Shown here one piece after another: positions 38,186 to 46,057 of a stretch of 64,000 nt of DNA (its first letter is position 1; every line of letters begins with the position of its first letter). The DNA is from Streptomyces sp. MMBL 11-1. Its GTDB lineage: Bacteria; Actinomycetota; Actinomycetes; Streptomycetales; Streptomycetaceae. The position numbers were made by a program, and so were the translations under genes. The notes beneath the pieces are model-generated. The model did no database searches, was not told the DNA's origin, and saw nothing but the letters and a program-made list of their open reading frames with translations. The stretch lies in the NCBI RefSeq assembly GCF_028622875.1, contig NZ_CP117709.1, positions 3,971,001-4,035,000 on the forward strand. Reading direction: 5' to 3'.

Positions 38186-38305
38186 ATGGCACTGCCCAAC
38201 ATCAGCATCGGCGACCTGAAGAAGAAGAACGACGCGAGCCAGGCCGCCCGTACGGCTGAGAAGAGCGAATCCGGCTCCAACGGCCAGCAGAAGAAGGGAC
38301 GATGA
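38186..38305 (+). CDS. Small basic protein, 39 aa
   Basis: The ATG at 38186 lies 5 bases after the previous stop, and its stop overlaps the next ATG. MALPNISIGDLKKKNDASQA ... QQKKGR is lysine-rich and hydrophilic. Coupled junctions support coding. Function unknown. Confidence 0.5.
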   Translation: MALPNISIGDLKKKNDASQAARTAEKSESGSNGQQKKGR

Positions 38306-38670
38306 CGACCATGATGACCGCCCCGCTCCCCGAAACGCTCACCCGCATCCAGATCGCCTCCGAGGACCGCGAACAGCGCGTCCCCCACGTACGCCACCTG
38401 ATCGAGTTCCGGCACGGCGACGAGGTCCTCGCCGCGCACGAGTCCGAGACCGCGCCGATCTACATCCCGCGCAAGGACGACAAGGTAGACCTATACGGCG
38501 TCCCCATCACCGTCACCGGCGTCACCGTCCTCTACGACACCGCGCCCGACGGGCACGGCGTCGTCCTGGCCGTGGTCTACGTCGACCCCGCGAACCGACC
38601 GGCGGTCGCCCCGATCGCCGGCATGCCCGCGCGCACCTCCGAGGCATACACCCGGCCTCAGAGCGACTGA
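38302..38670 (+). CDS. Hypothetical beta-rich protein, 122 aa
   Basis: The ATG overlaps the previous stop. VRHLIEFRHGDEVLAAHESE, IYIPRKDDKVDLYGVPITVT and VVLAVVYVDPANRPAVAP suggest a small beta barrel. It is followed by the terminator at 38710-38737, so it ends the membrane-protein unit. No family recognised. Confidence 0.55.
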   Translation: MTTMMTAPLPETLTRIQIASEDREQRVPHVRHLIEFRHGDEVLAAHESETAPIYIPRKDDKVDLYGVPITVTGVTVLYDTAPDGHGVVLAVVYVDPANRPAVAPIAGMPARTSEAYTRPQSD

Positions 38671-38709
38671 CACACTGGCCCCTGCACGCCGGGCAGCGCC
38701 CGGCCAGAC

Positions 38710-38737
38710 GCCCCCGCCGACCCATACCGGCGGGGGC
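38710..38737 (+). terminator. Terminator after the membrane-protein unit
   Basis: GCCCCCGCCG and CGGCGGGGGC form a perfect 10-bp stem with an 8-base loop, 40 bases past the stop at 38670. Confidence 0.7.
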
Positions 38738-38819
38738 GCCGCCACGCCCCGGCAGAACGCCGCTGGACAAGATCCACCTTTGGCGCGACACTGATGCCAC
38801 CACCACACGTGTGTCTACA

Positions 38820-38846
38820 GAGCCCCTGACCATCGGCCAGGGGCTC
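38820..38846 (+). terminator. Second hairpin upstream of the excisionase-like gene
   Basis: GAGCCCCTG and CAGGGGCTC form a perfect 9-bp stem followed by CCTT, 23 bases before the next start. It may terminate residual read-through or attenuate the next unit. Confidence 0.55.
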
Positions 38847-38868
38847 CCTTGCGTCCCGAGGGAGACCC

Positions 38869-39135
38869 ATGGACACCGACCTCCTCACCACCGCCCAAGC
38901 AGCCGCCCACGCCACCCAGGCCCGCCGCTTCTTCAGCGCCGGCGCGGCCGCCGTCCGCCCCACCACCATCCGCGACTGGGCATCCCGCGGCCACCTCACC
39001 CGCACCGGACTCACCGAACACGGACACCCCCTCTACAACCTCGCCGACGTCGCCCGCGCCGAACTCGCCACCCGCGGCCGCGCCCTACGCCTCGTCGGCA
39101 TCCCCGAAGCCACCACATCGCCTCCACGCGCATGA
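38869..39135 (+). CDS. MerR/excisionase-type DNA-binding protein, 88 aa
   Basis: The ATG at 38869 follows GAGGGAGACCC. LLTTAQAAAHATQARRFFSA then VRPTTIRDWASRGHLTRTGL and HPLYNLADVARAELATRG form a MerR-like helix-turn-helix with a wing. It heads a short unit before the lipoprotein and may regulate it. It is a second excisionase-like protein in this element; which one excises is unclear. Confidence 0.65.
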   Translation: MDTDLLTTAQAAAHATQARRFFSAGAAAVRPTTIRDWASRGHLTRTGLTEHGHPLYNLADVARAELATRGRALRLVGIPEATTSPPRA

Positions 39136-39172
39136 CACGCTTTCCCCTCAACTCGACATCCCTGGGGGGACC

Positions 39173-39514
39173 ATGCGCACCCGCACCACCATCACGCTCG
39201 CCTCAGCGACGCTCCTGCTGACCCTCACCGGATGCAACAGCAGCGATCCAGGCCCGGCCGACCCGAAAAAGCTCGACGACGCCGCCAGCCTCGCGTGCGA
39301 AGACTTCGCGCGGGGCTTCAAGAGCGCCCTGACCACCTCCGCCCGCGTAGACCTCGTCAACAAGGTCAACAAGTGGGCGCAGGACTCGATCACCACCGGC
39401 ATCGCCACCGGCGGCAAGCTCCTCGCCAACAGCGCAGAAGCCGACGCCACCACCTGGCAAACAAGCTCAGACCTCTTCGCCCAGTCCTGCCTCGACGCAG
39501 GCTGGGGCGCCTGA
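39173..39514 (+). CDS. Small lipoprotein, 113 aa
   Basis: ATG at 39173 after GGGGGGACC. The signal sequence MRTRTTITLASATLLLTLTG ends at a lipobox LTGC with the lipidated Cys at residue 21. The mature part (LACEDFARGFKSALTTSARV ... LFAQSCLDAGWGA) is helical with two cysteines. Phage lipoproteins at the cell surface often act in superinfection exclusion; here that is only inference from location. Confidence 0.75.
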   Translation: MRTRTTITLASATLLLTLTGCNSSDPGPADPKKLDDAASLACEDFARGFKSALTTSARVDLVNKVNKWAQDSITTGIATGGKLLANSAEADATTWQTSSDLFAQSCLDAGWGA

Positions 39515-39601
39515 ACCTGCCCCACCCGGCCCGGCCGCGCACACCGCGCCGCCGGGCCGTCGCATACCCCCGTTGACCCGGCGAGAGGACCTGCCCACCC
39601 C

Positions 39602-40150
39602 ATGACCGTCATCGTTGGGCTCGTCCACAAAGGGCGCGTCCACCTCGGCGCAGACTCCGCGGGAGTCTCCGGCCTCCAACTCACCGTCCGCCGCGACCCC
39701 AAGGTCTTCCGCAACGGCCCGTACATCCTCGGCTTCACCACCAGCTTCCGCATGGGCCAGCTCCTCCGTCACGCCTTCGAGCCCCCGCACCCCACCGGCG
39801 ACCTCGACCGATTCATGGTCACCACCTGGACCGACGCCCTACGCGCCTGCCTCAAGGACGGTGGCTGGGCCCGCAAGGAGTCCGAACAGGAACAGGCCGG
39901 AGACTTCCTCGTCGGCGTCGCCGGACGCCTGTTCACCATCCACAGCGACTACCAGGTAGGCGAACCCGCCGACGACTACGCCGCCGTCGGCTGCGGAGAC
40001 GAACTCGCCCTCGGCGCCCTCCACGCAACCGCCGGTCTCGACCTCTCGCCGCGCCGCCGCCTCACCGCCGCGCTTGCCGCCGCCAACCACCACAGCGCCG
40101 GAGTCACCGGCCCCTACACCTACGCCAGTACCAGGAAGGTCCGCTCGTGA
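39602..40150 (+). CDS. Proteasome/HslV-fold Ntn-hydrolase-like protein, 182 aa
   Basis: ATG at 39602. The N terminus MTVIVGLVHKGRVHLGADSA matches the start of proteasome beta/HslV-type subunits, where the Met is removed to expose Thr. Further family-like segments are FTTSFRMGQLLRHAF, GDFLVGVAGRLFTIHSDYQV and YAAVGCGDELALGALHAT. The expected Lys of active proteases (HslV K33) aligns near KVFRNGP, so activity is possible but unproven. No ATPase partner is adjacent. It may process a phage protein or act as a fold relic. Confidence 0.65.
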   Translation: MTVIVGLVHKGRVHLGADSAGVSGLQLTVRRDPKVFRNGPYILGFTTSFRMGQLLRHAFEPPHPTGDLDRFMVTTWTDALRACLKDGGWARKESEQEQAGDFLVGVAGRLFTIHSDYQVGEPADDYAAVGCGDELALGALHATAGLDLSPRRRLTAALAAANHHSAGVTGPYTYASTRKVRS

Positions 40151-40362
40151 GCACCACCGCCCAGAAGGTCATCGCCTTCCGCCAGGAGCTCCTCGAGGGA
40201 GGCCTCCCTCACGACCTGGTCGACGACCTCGTCAAGGACGCCACCAGCACCCTCGTCATGAACGCAGGCCTTGACGTCAGGCGCTCCGGGGACACCCAGC
40301 AGCCGAGCAGCGGCAGCCTCACCGACCGATACGCCGACCCCCACCTGACGGGCACCGACTGA
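40147..40362 (+). CDS. Hypothetical small protein, 71 aa
   Basis: GTG start overlapping the previous stop. An N-terminal amphipathic helix (TTAQKVIAFRQELLEGGLPH) precedes DLVDDLVKDATSTLVMNAGL and a polar tail. It is translationally coupled to the Ntn-hydrolase-like gene, so it could be its partner or substrate. No family assigned. Confidence 0.55.
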   Translation: MSTTAQKVIAFRQELLEGGLPHDLVDDLVKDATSTLVMNAGLDVRRSGDTQQPSSGSLTDRYADPHLTGTD

Positions 40363-40363
40363 C

Positions 40364-40648
40364 GTGGCAGGCCGCGAGGACCTCACCGCCTACGACTACC
40401 GCAAGGCGCGCGCCGCGTTCCTCGCCGCCTCTGACGTCTGCCACCTGTGCGGCCACCCCGCCGCCGACGTCGTCGACCACGTCACCCCCGTCGCAGCCGG
40501 AGCCGACCCCCGCGACCAGGACAACTGGGCACCCGCACACGGCATCAACCGCTGCCCCACCTGCGGACGCAACTGCAACGGCGAGAAAGGCAGCACCACC
40601 GGCGCGCCCCGCCTGCTCACCTCACGCGACTGGTACGCCGGACCCTGA
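40364..40648 (+). CDS. HNH endonuclease, 94 aa
   Basis: The GTG start follows the previous stop by one base. CHLCGHPAADVVDHVTPVAA with DNWAPAHGINRCPTCGRNCN and GEKG is a compact zinc-coordinated HNH core (two C-x2-C pairs, the catalytic DH and a late Asn/His). Small HNH proteins beside terminase genes assist DNA packaging in several phages. It lies about 1.5 kb upstream of the large terminase. Confidence 0.85.
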   Translation: MAGREDLTAYDYRKARAAFLAASDVCHLCGHPAADVVDHVTPVAAGADPRDQDNWAPAHGINRCPTCGRNCNGEKGSTTGAPRLLTSRDWYAGP

Positions 40649-40954
40649 CCCAGGCCACCACGGAGGGGCACCTACACCCTGCAGGGGCACCTCTACGTTC
40701 TCGTCTTCGCCGAGGACCCAATGGGGATCTTGCACATACACAGCTCCGCCCTGCCCGCCGGGAACAGCGATCTCGTGGCGACCGACGCCGACCGGGACGG
40801 CGACGATCGCTCCGGTTAGGCGCATGACCCCGCCCCAGGACCGCAGCGGTGGCAGAACTGCACGTGGGTCCTCCCGCTCGACCTCTACGCGCAGATCCAC
40901 CTGAACTGTCACCCCGGCGATGTCGGCCGGCCCCTGATAGGTCATCTCGCTCAT
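40622..40954 (-). CDS. Hypothetical protein on the opposite strand, 110 aa
   Basis: The ATG at 40954 (MSEMTYQGPADIAGVTVQVD) starts a frame with a coherent beta-rich product: VEREDPRAVLPPLRSWGGVM, VPVGVGRHEIAVPGGQGGAV, VQDPHWVLGEDENVEVPLQG. Streptomyces chromosomes carry similar small immunoglobulin-like proteins of unknown role. Its 3' end overlaps the HNH gene by 27 bases. It and the divergent gene at 41010 interrupt the rightward series. Confidence 0.55.
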   Translation of the reverse strand: MSEMTYQGPADIAGVTVQVDLRVEVEREDPRAVLPPLRSWGGVMRLTGAIVAVPVGVGRHEIAVPGGQGGAVYVQDPHWVLGEDENVEVPLQGVGAPPWWPGSGSGVPVA

Positions 40955-41009
40955 CCGCCCAGTATGGGTCGGCACCTCCCCCCCCCACCCCCCTACGAGG
41001 AGGCACCCC

Positions 41010-41417
41010 GTGGAACGCCACGCCAGCATCAGCATGTCCGGCACCCAGGGCACGATCCTGCTGGACGGGCAGGACATCAGCAGCTGCGTGCAGCGCCTCA
41101 CCCTCACCGGGGACGTGCGCACCGGCACAACACACCTCGAGCTGGGCCTGGTCCTGGAGGAGGTCCAGCACGACGGGCAGGCGCAGGTGTACCTGCCAGC
41201 GCGTACCGCCGAGCTGCTCACCGCTCTGGGCTGGACGCCGCCCGCCGACTACGACCCGACGGCCGCCGACCTGCATCCCTTGCCCGACCCGCAGGGCGAC
41301 GACGTGGACACGGCCACCGACACCACAGCCTTCGCGAACGAACTCGGCAAGGCGCTCACGTACGCGGTCGATGAGGGACTGCGGCGGTGGGAGCGACGAA
41401 CCCAGCGGCGTTGGTAG
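41010..41417 (+). CDS. Hypothetical phage protein, 135 aa
   Basis: The GTG start at 41010 has GAGGAGGCACCCC upstream. ILLDGQDISSCVQRLTLTGD and TTHLELGLVLEEVQHDGQAQ, then VYLPARTAELLTALGWTPPA, match a small beta-sandwich protein type found before terminase genes in Streptomyces prophages. The C terminus is basic (RRWERRTQRRW). Function unknown. Confidence 0.6.
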   Translation: MERHASISMSGTQGTILLDGQDISSCVQRLTLTGDVRTGTTHLELGLVLEEVQHDGQAQVYLPARTAELLTALGWTPPADYDPTAADLHPLPDPQGDDVDTATDTTAFANELGKALTYAVDEGLRRWERRTQRRW

Positions 41418-41564
41418 TTCCCCTGATCAGGGAGGCTCGGCTAAGGGGCGGGTCGGTCTGATCTGCTCGGCTCCGGCTCGGATCGGCTGGGATTTTTAGG
41501 AATCGGGGCGTTCCCAGCCCCGCGCCCAGCTTTTATTTTTCTCTCCCCGGGCTGACCAGGGCAT

Positions 41565-42173
41565 ATGCGGTTCCTGCGACGCGGCCGCGGAGGGGAGCTC
41601 ACCGTGGCGTACCAGCCTGGCCCGGCCGGAGAGCACACCGCCCACGCGGTCGCCGCCGAGCGCGAGGCCCGCGGCTGGGAGCAGCGCGAGCTCGCCGAGC
41701 GGCTCACCCAGGCGGGGCGGCCGATGTCCCAGCCCATCGTCTCCCGGATCGAGTCCGGCGCCCGCCGGATCGACGTGGACGACCTCGTCGCCCTGGCCGA
41801 CGCGTTCAGCGTGAGCCCCGCCGCCCTCCTGCCGGCCCCCGAGCCGGACGAGGCCACTCCCCGGCGACGGCGGCGACGCAACGAGCCCGGCCCGGTGGAG
41901 CTCGCGCTCGCCGACGACATCGAGAACCTGGGCGACCTGATCGGGATGGAGCCGACGCACGCCGCTGTGGCCCACCGCCTCGCCCGCCAGATGGACGGCC
42001 ACCACCCCGTCCCCTGCGACGAGTGCGGCGCGTCGGTGTACGTGCCGAACGACGCGAAGATCCTCCCCAACCTGGCCAGGGAGTTGCGGGCCACGGTGGC
42101 CGCGCTGGTGGAGGGGCGTGCCGGGGATGACGACGATGACGACGACGACCTCGGCGACCTCGGAGGAATCTGA
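41565..42173 (+). CDS. Probable small terminase subunit with XRE helix-turn-helix
   Basis: The 202-aa product has an XRE helix-turn-helix at residues 25-90 (AVAAEREARGWEQRELAERL, MSQPIVSRIESGARRIDVDD). A helical part follows (PGPVELALADDIENLGDLIG, AVAHRLARQMDGHHPVPCDE with a CDECG pair) and a poly-Asp tail. Small terminase subunits use a helix-turn-helix to recognise packaging sites, and this gene overlaps the large terminase start, so the role is inferred from position. A transcription regulator is the main alternative. Confidence 0.6.
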   Translation: MRFLRRGRGGELTVAYQPGPAGEHTAHAVAAEREARGWEQRELAERLTQAGRPMSQPIVSRIESGARRIDVDDLVALADAFSVSPAALLPAPEPDEATPRRRRRRNEPGPVELALADDIENLGDLIGMEPTHAAVAHRLARQMDGHHPVPCDECGASVYVPNDAKILPNLARELRATVAALVEGRAGDDDDDDDDLGDLGGI

Positions 42174-43704
42174 GACGTGGGCGCCGCCGCCGGAGTTCGC
42201 CGCGGACCTGCTGGAGCGGTACGGGCTGACCTGCCCGCCGCGGTGGGGTACGCCGCGGCGGCCGGAGTTCGACTCGCTCGGCCCGGCCGCGTGGCGGGTG
42301 ATGGAGAAGCTCGGGTTCCCTCCGATGCCGTGGCAGAAGTACGTCCTGGACGTGGCGCTGGAGATCGACCCGGCCACCGGGGTGTTCGCCCACCGCGAGG
42401 TGGGGCTGTCGGTGCCGAGGCAGCAGGGCAAGACGCAGCAGATCCTCGGGCTGATGGTCCACCGCATGGCGGCCGGTCAGAGGCAGAACATCGTCTACGC
42501 CGCGCAGAACCGGATCATGGCGCGGACCCGGTGGGAGGACGAGTTCCTCGCCACGATCGAGATGTCCCCGCTCGGCAAACGGATCGCCGCCCGCAAGGCC
42601 AACGGCTCGGAGGCGATCATCTGGAAGCGCACCCGGTCGCGGCTCGGGATCACGGCGAACACGGAGAAGGCCGGCCACGGGCCGCCCTTGGACCTCGGTG
42701 TCATCGACGAAGCCTTCGCCGCCGAGGACGACCGCCTGGAGCAGGCGTTCAGCCCGGCCATGCTGACCCGGCCCAAGGGCCAGCTGTGGTGGGCGTCCGC
42801 CGGCGGGACGGAGAAGTCGACGTGGCTGAACGGGAAGCGCAAGACCGGCCGCGCTCTGATCGAGGCGCTGTGGGAGTCCGGGGTGCGGCCGCGTACCGCG
42901 TACTTCGAGTGGTTCGCCCCGGACGACATGCCGCGCGACGACCCGGCGACGTGGCGGGCCTGCCTGCCCGCGCTCGGCTACACGGTGAGCGAGGACATCA
43001 TCGCGGCCGAGCTGGAGAAAATGGCCGCCGACCCCGGAGCGTTCGACCGGGCGTACCTGAACCGGACTCGCAAGGCGGCGCCGCCCGTCGACCCGAACAT
43101 CCCGAAGAAGGCGTGGCTCGGGCTGGTCGACACCGGGTCGCGGGGCTCCGCCGACATGGCGTTCAGCATCGACGTGTCGCAGGACCGGGCGTACGCGTCC
43201 ATCGGCATGGCGTCGGTACGGGCGGACGGCCTGGTGCACCTGGAGGTTCTGGACCGCCGGGCCGGAACGGCCTGGGTCGTCCCGGCGATGACACGCCTGG
43301 CGAAGCTGTGGAACCCGCTCGTTGTCGCGGTCGCCGGGTCCGGGTCCCCGGCCGCGTCGCTGATCGACGACCTGACGACCGCGGGCATCAAGGTGCCCAA
43401 GGACAAGGACAAGCCGCACCGCGGGCACCTCGTCGTCCTGCGTGCCGGTGACACCTCGGAGGCGTGCGGGCAGATCGCCGACGCGATGAACCAGGGCACC
43501 GCCCGGCACCTGGACCAGACACCGCTGACCGCGTCGGTCAACGGCGCCCGCTCCCGCCGGGTCGGAGACGCCTGGACCATCGACCGCACCAACTCCCTCA
43601 CCGACGCCGCCCCGTTCGCCGCTGTGACCTGGGCGAGGTGGGCGCTGCTCGCCAAGGGGCCGGCCGTCCTGGACGACTACAACGTCCTCGATTCGATCTA
43701 CTGA
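42118..43704 (+). CDS. terL: Terminase large subunit
   Basis: This 528-aa packaging motor cuts and translocates phage DNA into the prohead. The ATPase domain shows Walker A SVPRQQGKTQQILGLMVHRM (residue ~100) and Walker B LDLGVIDEAFAAEDDRLEQA (~195), with WWASAGGTEKSTW as the coupling region. The nuclease domain begins near MAFSIDVSQDRAYASIGMAS (acidic metal ligand) and continues to a late TDAAPFAAVTWARWAL. Start is the GTG at 42118 with GAGGGG upstream, or the ATG at 42127. It overlaps the small-subunit gene by 56 bases. Confidence 0.93.
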   Translation: MPGMTTMTTTTSATSEESETWAPPPEFAADLLERYGLTCPPRWGTPRRPEFDSLGPAAWRVMEKLGFPPMPWQKYVLDVALEIDPATGVFAHREVGLSVPRQQGKTQQILGLMVHRMAAGQRQNIVYAAQNRIMARTRWEDEFLATIEMSPLGKRIAARKANGSEAIIWKRTRSRLGITANTEKAGHGPPLDLGVIDEAFAAEDDRLEQAFSPAMLTRPKGQLWWASAGGTEKSTWLNGKRKTGRALIEALWESGVRPRTAYFEWFAPDDMPRDDPATWRACLPALGYTVSEDIIAAELEKMAADPGAFDRAYLNRTRKAAPPVDPNIPKKAWLGLVDTGSRGSADMAFSIDVSQDRAYASIGMASVRADGLVHLEVLDRRAGTAWVVPAMTRLAKLWNPLVVAVAGSGSPAASLIDDLTTAGIKVPKDKDKPHRGHLVVLRAGDTSEACGQIADAMNQGTARHLDQTPLTASVNGARSRRVGDAWTIDRTNSLTDAAPFAAVTWARWALLAKGPAVLDDYNVLDSIY

Positions 43705-43713
43705 GAAGGAGCT

Positions 43714-43908
43714 GTGGTGCGCGAGCAGATGACGACCTGGCTCGACATGCTGGGCCTGGTGCTCATCGCCGCCGGCGTGGCCGCGGGCCTGCACCCACTG
43801 ATCGGCTGGGCCTCACTCGCCGCCGGCGGTGCGGTCGTCCTGGCCGGTTCGGCATACGCCGTCCGCCAGACCACCGCCGCACGCAAGAGCGGTGGTGGTG
43901 AGGCATGA
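43714..43908 (+). CDS. Two-span membrane protein, 64 aa
   Basis: GTG start at 43714 (or 43717) after GAAGGAGCT. WLDMLGLVLIAAGVAAGLHP and LIGWASLAAGGAVVLAGSAY are two membrane helices. The stop overlaps the portal start. Small membrane proteins at this position recur between terminase and portal genes of Streptomyces siphoviruses; function unknown. Confidence 0.65.
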   Translation: MVREQMTTWLDMLGLVLIAAGVAAGLHPLIGWASLAAGGAVVLAGSAYAVRQTTAARKSGGGEA

Positions 43909-45089
43909 GCCTGTTCTCCCGCAGGGGCGCGACGCAGAGCGCCGACCAGCTGATCCCTTCCCGCCCTGTACAGCGGGCGGGCGGGGTGAGCGTCACCCCG
44001 GACACCGCGCTGCGTAACTCGGCAGTGTGGGCGTGCCTGCGCCTGCGCGCCAACCTGATCAGCACTATGCCGGTGGACCTGTACCGGCGGGTCGGCGGCA
44101 TTCAGGTAGAGGTCCCGAAACCGCCGGTGCTGATCAACCCGGGCGGGGAACGCGTCGACATCGTCGAATGGCTGTACTCCAGCCAGTTCGACCTGGACCG
44201 CTCCGGCAACACGGTTGGGATCATCACCGCTGTCGACGGCCTCGGGTTCCCCGCCCGGATCGAGCTGGTCCCGATCGCCGAGGTCACCGTGAAGGTGCGG
44301 AAGGGGGAGCTGCACAAGTACCGCATCGGATCCGAAGACTTCGACCCGGCGAAGATCTGGCACGAGAAGCAGTACACGATGAGCGGCCTGCACGTTGGCC
44401 TCTCCCCGGTGGCGTTCGCCGCCTGGTCCATCGGCGAGTACCTGTCCATCCAGCAGTTCGCGCTGGACTGGTTCTCCAACGGAGCGGTGCCGTCAGCCCA
44501 CTTGAAGAACACGGCGAAGACCATCGCCCCGGGCGAGGCCGACGAGACGAAACGCCGGTTCAAGGCGGCGACGGCGAACCAGGACCTGTTCGTCACCGGG
44601 CAGGACTGGGACTACAAGATGATCCAGGCCGAGGCCGCCGGGCAGGACTGGATCGAGGGCAAGCGCTTCGGGATCAGCGATGTGGCCCGGTTCTTCGACG
44701 TCCCCGGCGACATGATCGACGCCGCCATGTCCGGCAGCTCCGTCACCTACGCCTCGATCACTCAGCGGAACCTGCAGCTGCTCATCATGCACCTGGGCCC
44801 GGCGATCATTCGCCGGGAGAACGCCCTGTCCAAGCTGACCAGCCGCCCCCGCTTCGTGAAGCTCAACAGCGATGCGCTGCTGCGCATGGACCCGCTGGCC
44901 CGCGCGCAGATGCTGGCCGGCCAGATCACCTCACGCCAGCTCGCCCCCTCCGAGGCCCGCGAGCTCGAGGACCGGGCCCCCTTCACCGAGTCCCAGCTCG
45001 CCGAGTTCGACCGGCTGTTCGGCAAGGGCACCAGCCCCACCCCGCAGCCCGCCACCCCCGTACCCGCGACCCCAGGAGCGACCCCATGA
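43905..45089 (+). CDS. Phage portal protein (HK97 family)
   Basis: This 394-aa protein forms the dodecameric portal at the capsid vertex. Family features: SVTPDTALRNSAVWACLRLR near residue 25, ANLISTMPVDLYRRVGG, VEWLYSSQFDLDRSGNTVGI, GEYLSIQQFALDWFSNGAVP and the C-terminal PLARAQMLAGQITSRQLAPS followed by EARELEDRAPF. The ATG overlaps the previous stop and the stop overlaps the protease start. Confidence 0.93.
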   Translation: MSLFSRRGATQSADQLIPSRPVQRAGGVSVTPDTALRNSAVWACLRLRANLISTMPVDLYRRVGGIQVEVPKPPVLINPGGERVDIVEWLYSSQFDLDRSGNTVGIITAVDGLGFPARIELVPIAEVTVKVRKGELHKYRIGSEDFDPAKIWHEKQYTMSGLHVGLSPVAFAAWSIGEYLSIQQFALDWFSNGAVPSAHLKNTAKTIAPGEADETKRRFKAATANQDLFVTGQDWDYKMIQAEAAGQDWIEGKRFGISDVARFFDVPGDMIDAAMSGSSVTYASITQRNLQLLIMHLGPAIIRRENALSKLTSRPRFVKLNSDALLRMDPLARAQMLAGQITSRQLAPSEARELEDRAPFTESQLAEFDRLFGKGTSPTPQPATPVPATPGATP

Positions 45090-45916
45090 GCACGATGACC
45101 GCCCTGCGTGCGCAGGCCGCCGCCGCGCGGTCCGCCGCCGCCGGATCCGCCCCCGCCGCCGACCCCGCCACGGCCCTGCCGCGTGACCGGCCCCAGTCCC
45201 CCGAGGTGAGGTTCCGCTCCTCGCTCCGCGCGAAGAAGGTCATGCGCGACGAACAGGAGTGGTACGAGATCTCCGGGTACGCCTCGGCATTCGAGCAGGG
45301 CTACGAGATGTACGACTTCTACGGCCCGTACACCGAGATCGTCTCGCACGGCGCGGCCGACGCCACCCTGGCCGCCGACCCCGAGGTCGTGTTCCGCTTC
45401 AACCACGCGGGCACTCCGATGGCGGGCACGAGGAACAGTCGCCTGCAGCTGTGGGCGGATGACTCCGGCCTCGGCCAGCGGGCGTGGGTGAACCCGAAGC
45501 GGGCGGACGTGCAGCTGCTCGTCCAGGCCCTCGAGGACGACGACGTGCGCGAGCAGTCGTTCATGTTCCGCATCACGTCGGGCCAGTGGTCCCCGGACTA
45601 CACCGAGTACCGGATCAACAGCTTCGACCTGGACCGCGGCGACGTCGGCCCCGTCACGTACGGAGCCAACCCGCACACCTCGGTCTCGGCCCGCGCTGGG
45701 GACTTCCTGGAGTCGATCCCGAACCTGCCGCCGCTCATGGCCCGCGAGGCCCTTGCCCGGCTGTCCCAGCGCGCCGACCTCGGCGCGCCCCCGACCATCC
45801 TCACCCCGCCCTCGGTCCCGGCCCCCGTGCCGACCCCGGCGGCACCGCCCGCGCAGCAGGGCCGGTCCATCGCGATGCTGCGCACCCAGCTCCTGGTCGA
45901 CGCCGACGAGGACTGA
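45086..45916 (+). CDS. Prohead maturation protease (HK97 family)
   Basis: This 276-aa serine protease should cleave the capsid delta domain during prohead maturation. After a low-complexity start, the domain runs from FRSSLRAKKVMRDEQEWYEI through YGPYTEIVSHGAADATL, with the catalytic His in VVFRFNHAGTPMAGTRNSRL and the catalytic Ser in EQSFMFRITSGQWSPDYTEY. It lies between portal and capsid, as usual. Confidence 0.9.
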   Translation: MSTMTALRAQAAAARSAAAGSAPAADPATALPRDRPQSPEVRFRSSLRAKKVMRDEQEWYEISGYASAFEQGYEMYDFYGPYTEIVSHGAADATLAADPEVVFRFNHAGTPMAGTRNSRLQLWADDSGLGQRAWVNPKRADVQLLVQALEDDDVREQSFMFRITSGQWSPDYTEYRINSFDLDRGDVGPVTYGANPHTSVSARAGDFLESIPNLPPLMAREALARLSQRADLGAPPTILTPPSVPAPVPTPAAPPAQQGRSIAMLRTQLLVDADED

Positions 45917-46057
45917 CCTGCCCCACCTGAACCACCTTGACGGCACGCTCTCCGGCAGATCGCCCGGAGGCGGGACCGCACCGTGCCCGGCAGATCGCCC
46001 GGGGCCGCTGGTCGCGCCGCACCCACCACCACTCGATCTACCCGGAAGGGCACCACC

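Noticed and set aside
45952..46002. Direct repeat of the 16-mer CCGGCAGATCGCCCGG upstream of the capsid gene as an origin or cos site.
   Set aside because: Only two short copies in GC-rich DNA with no other signal; reported only within the capsid entry.
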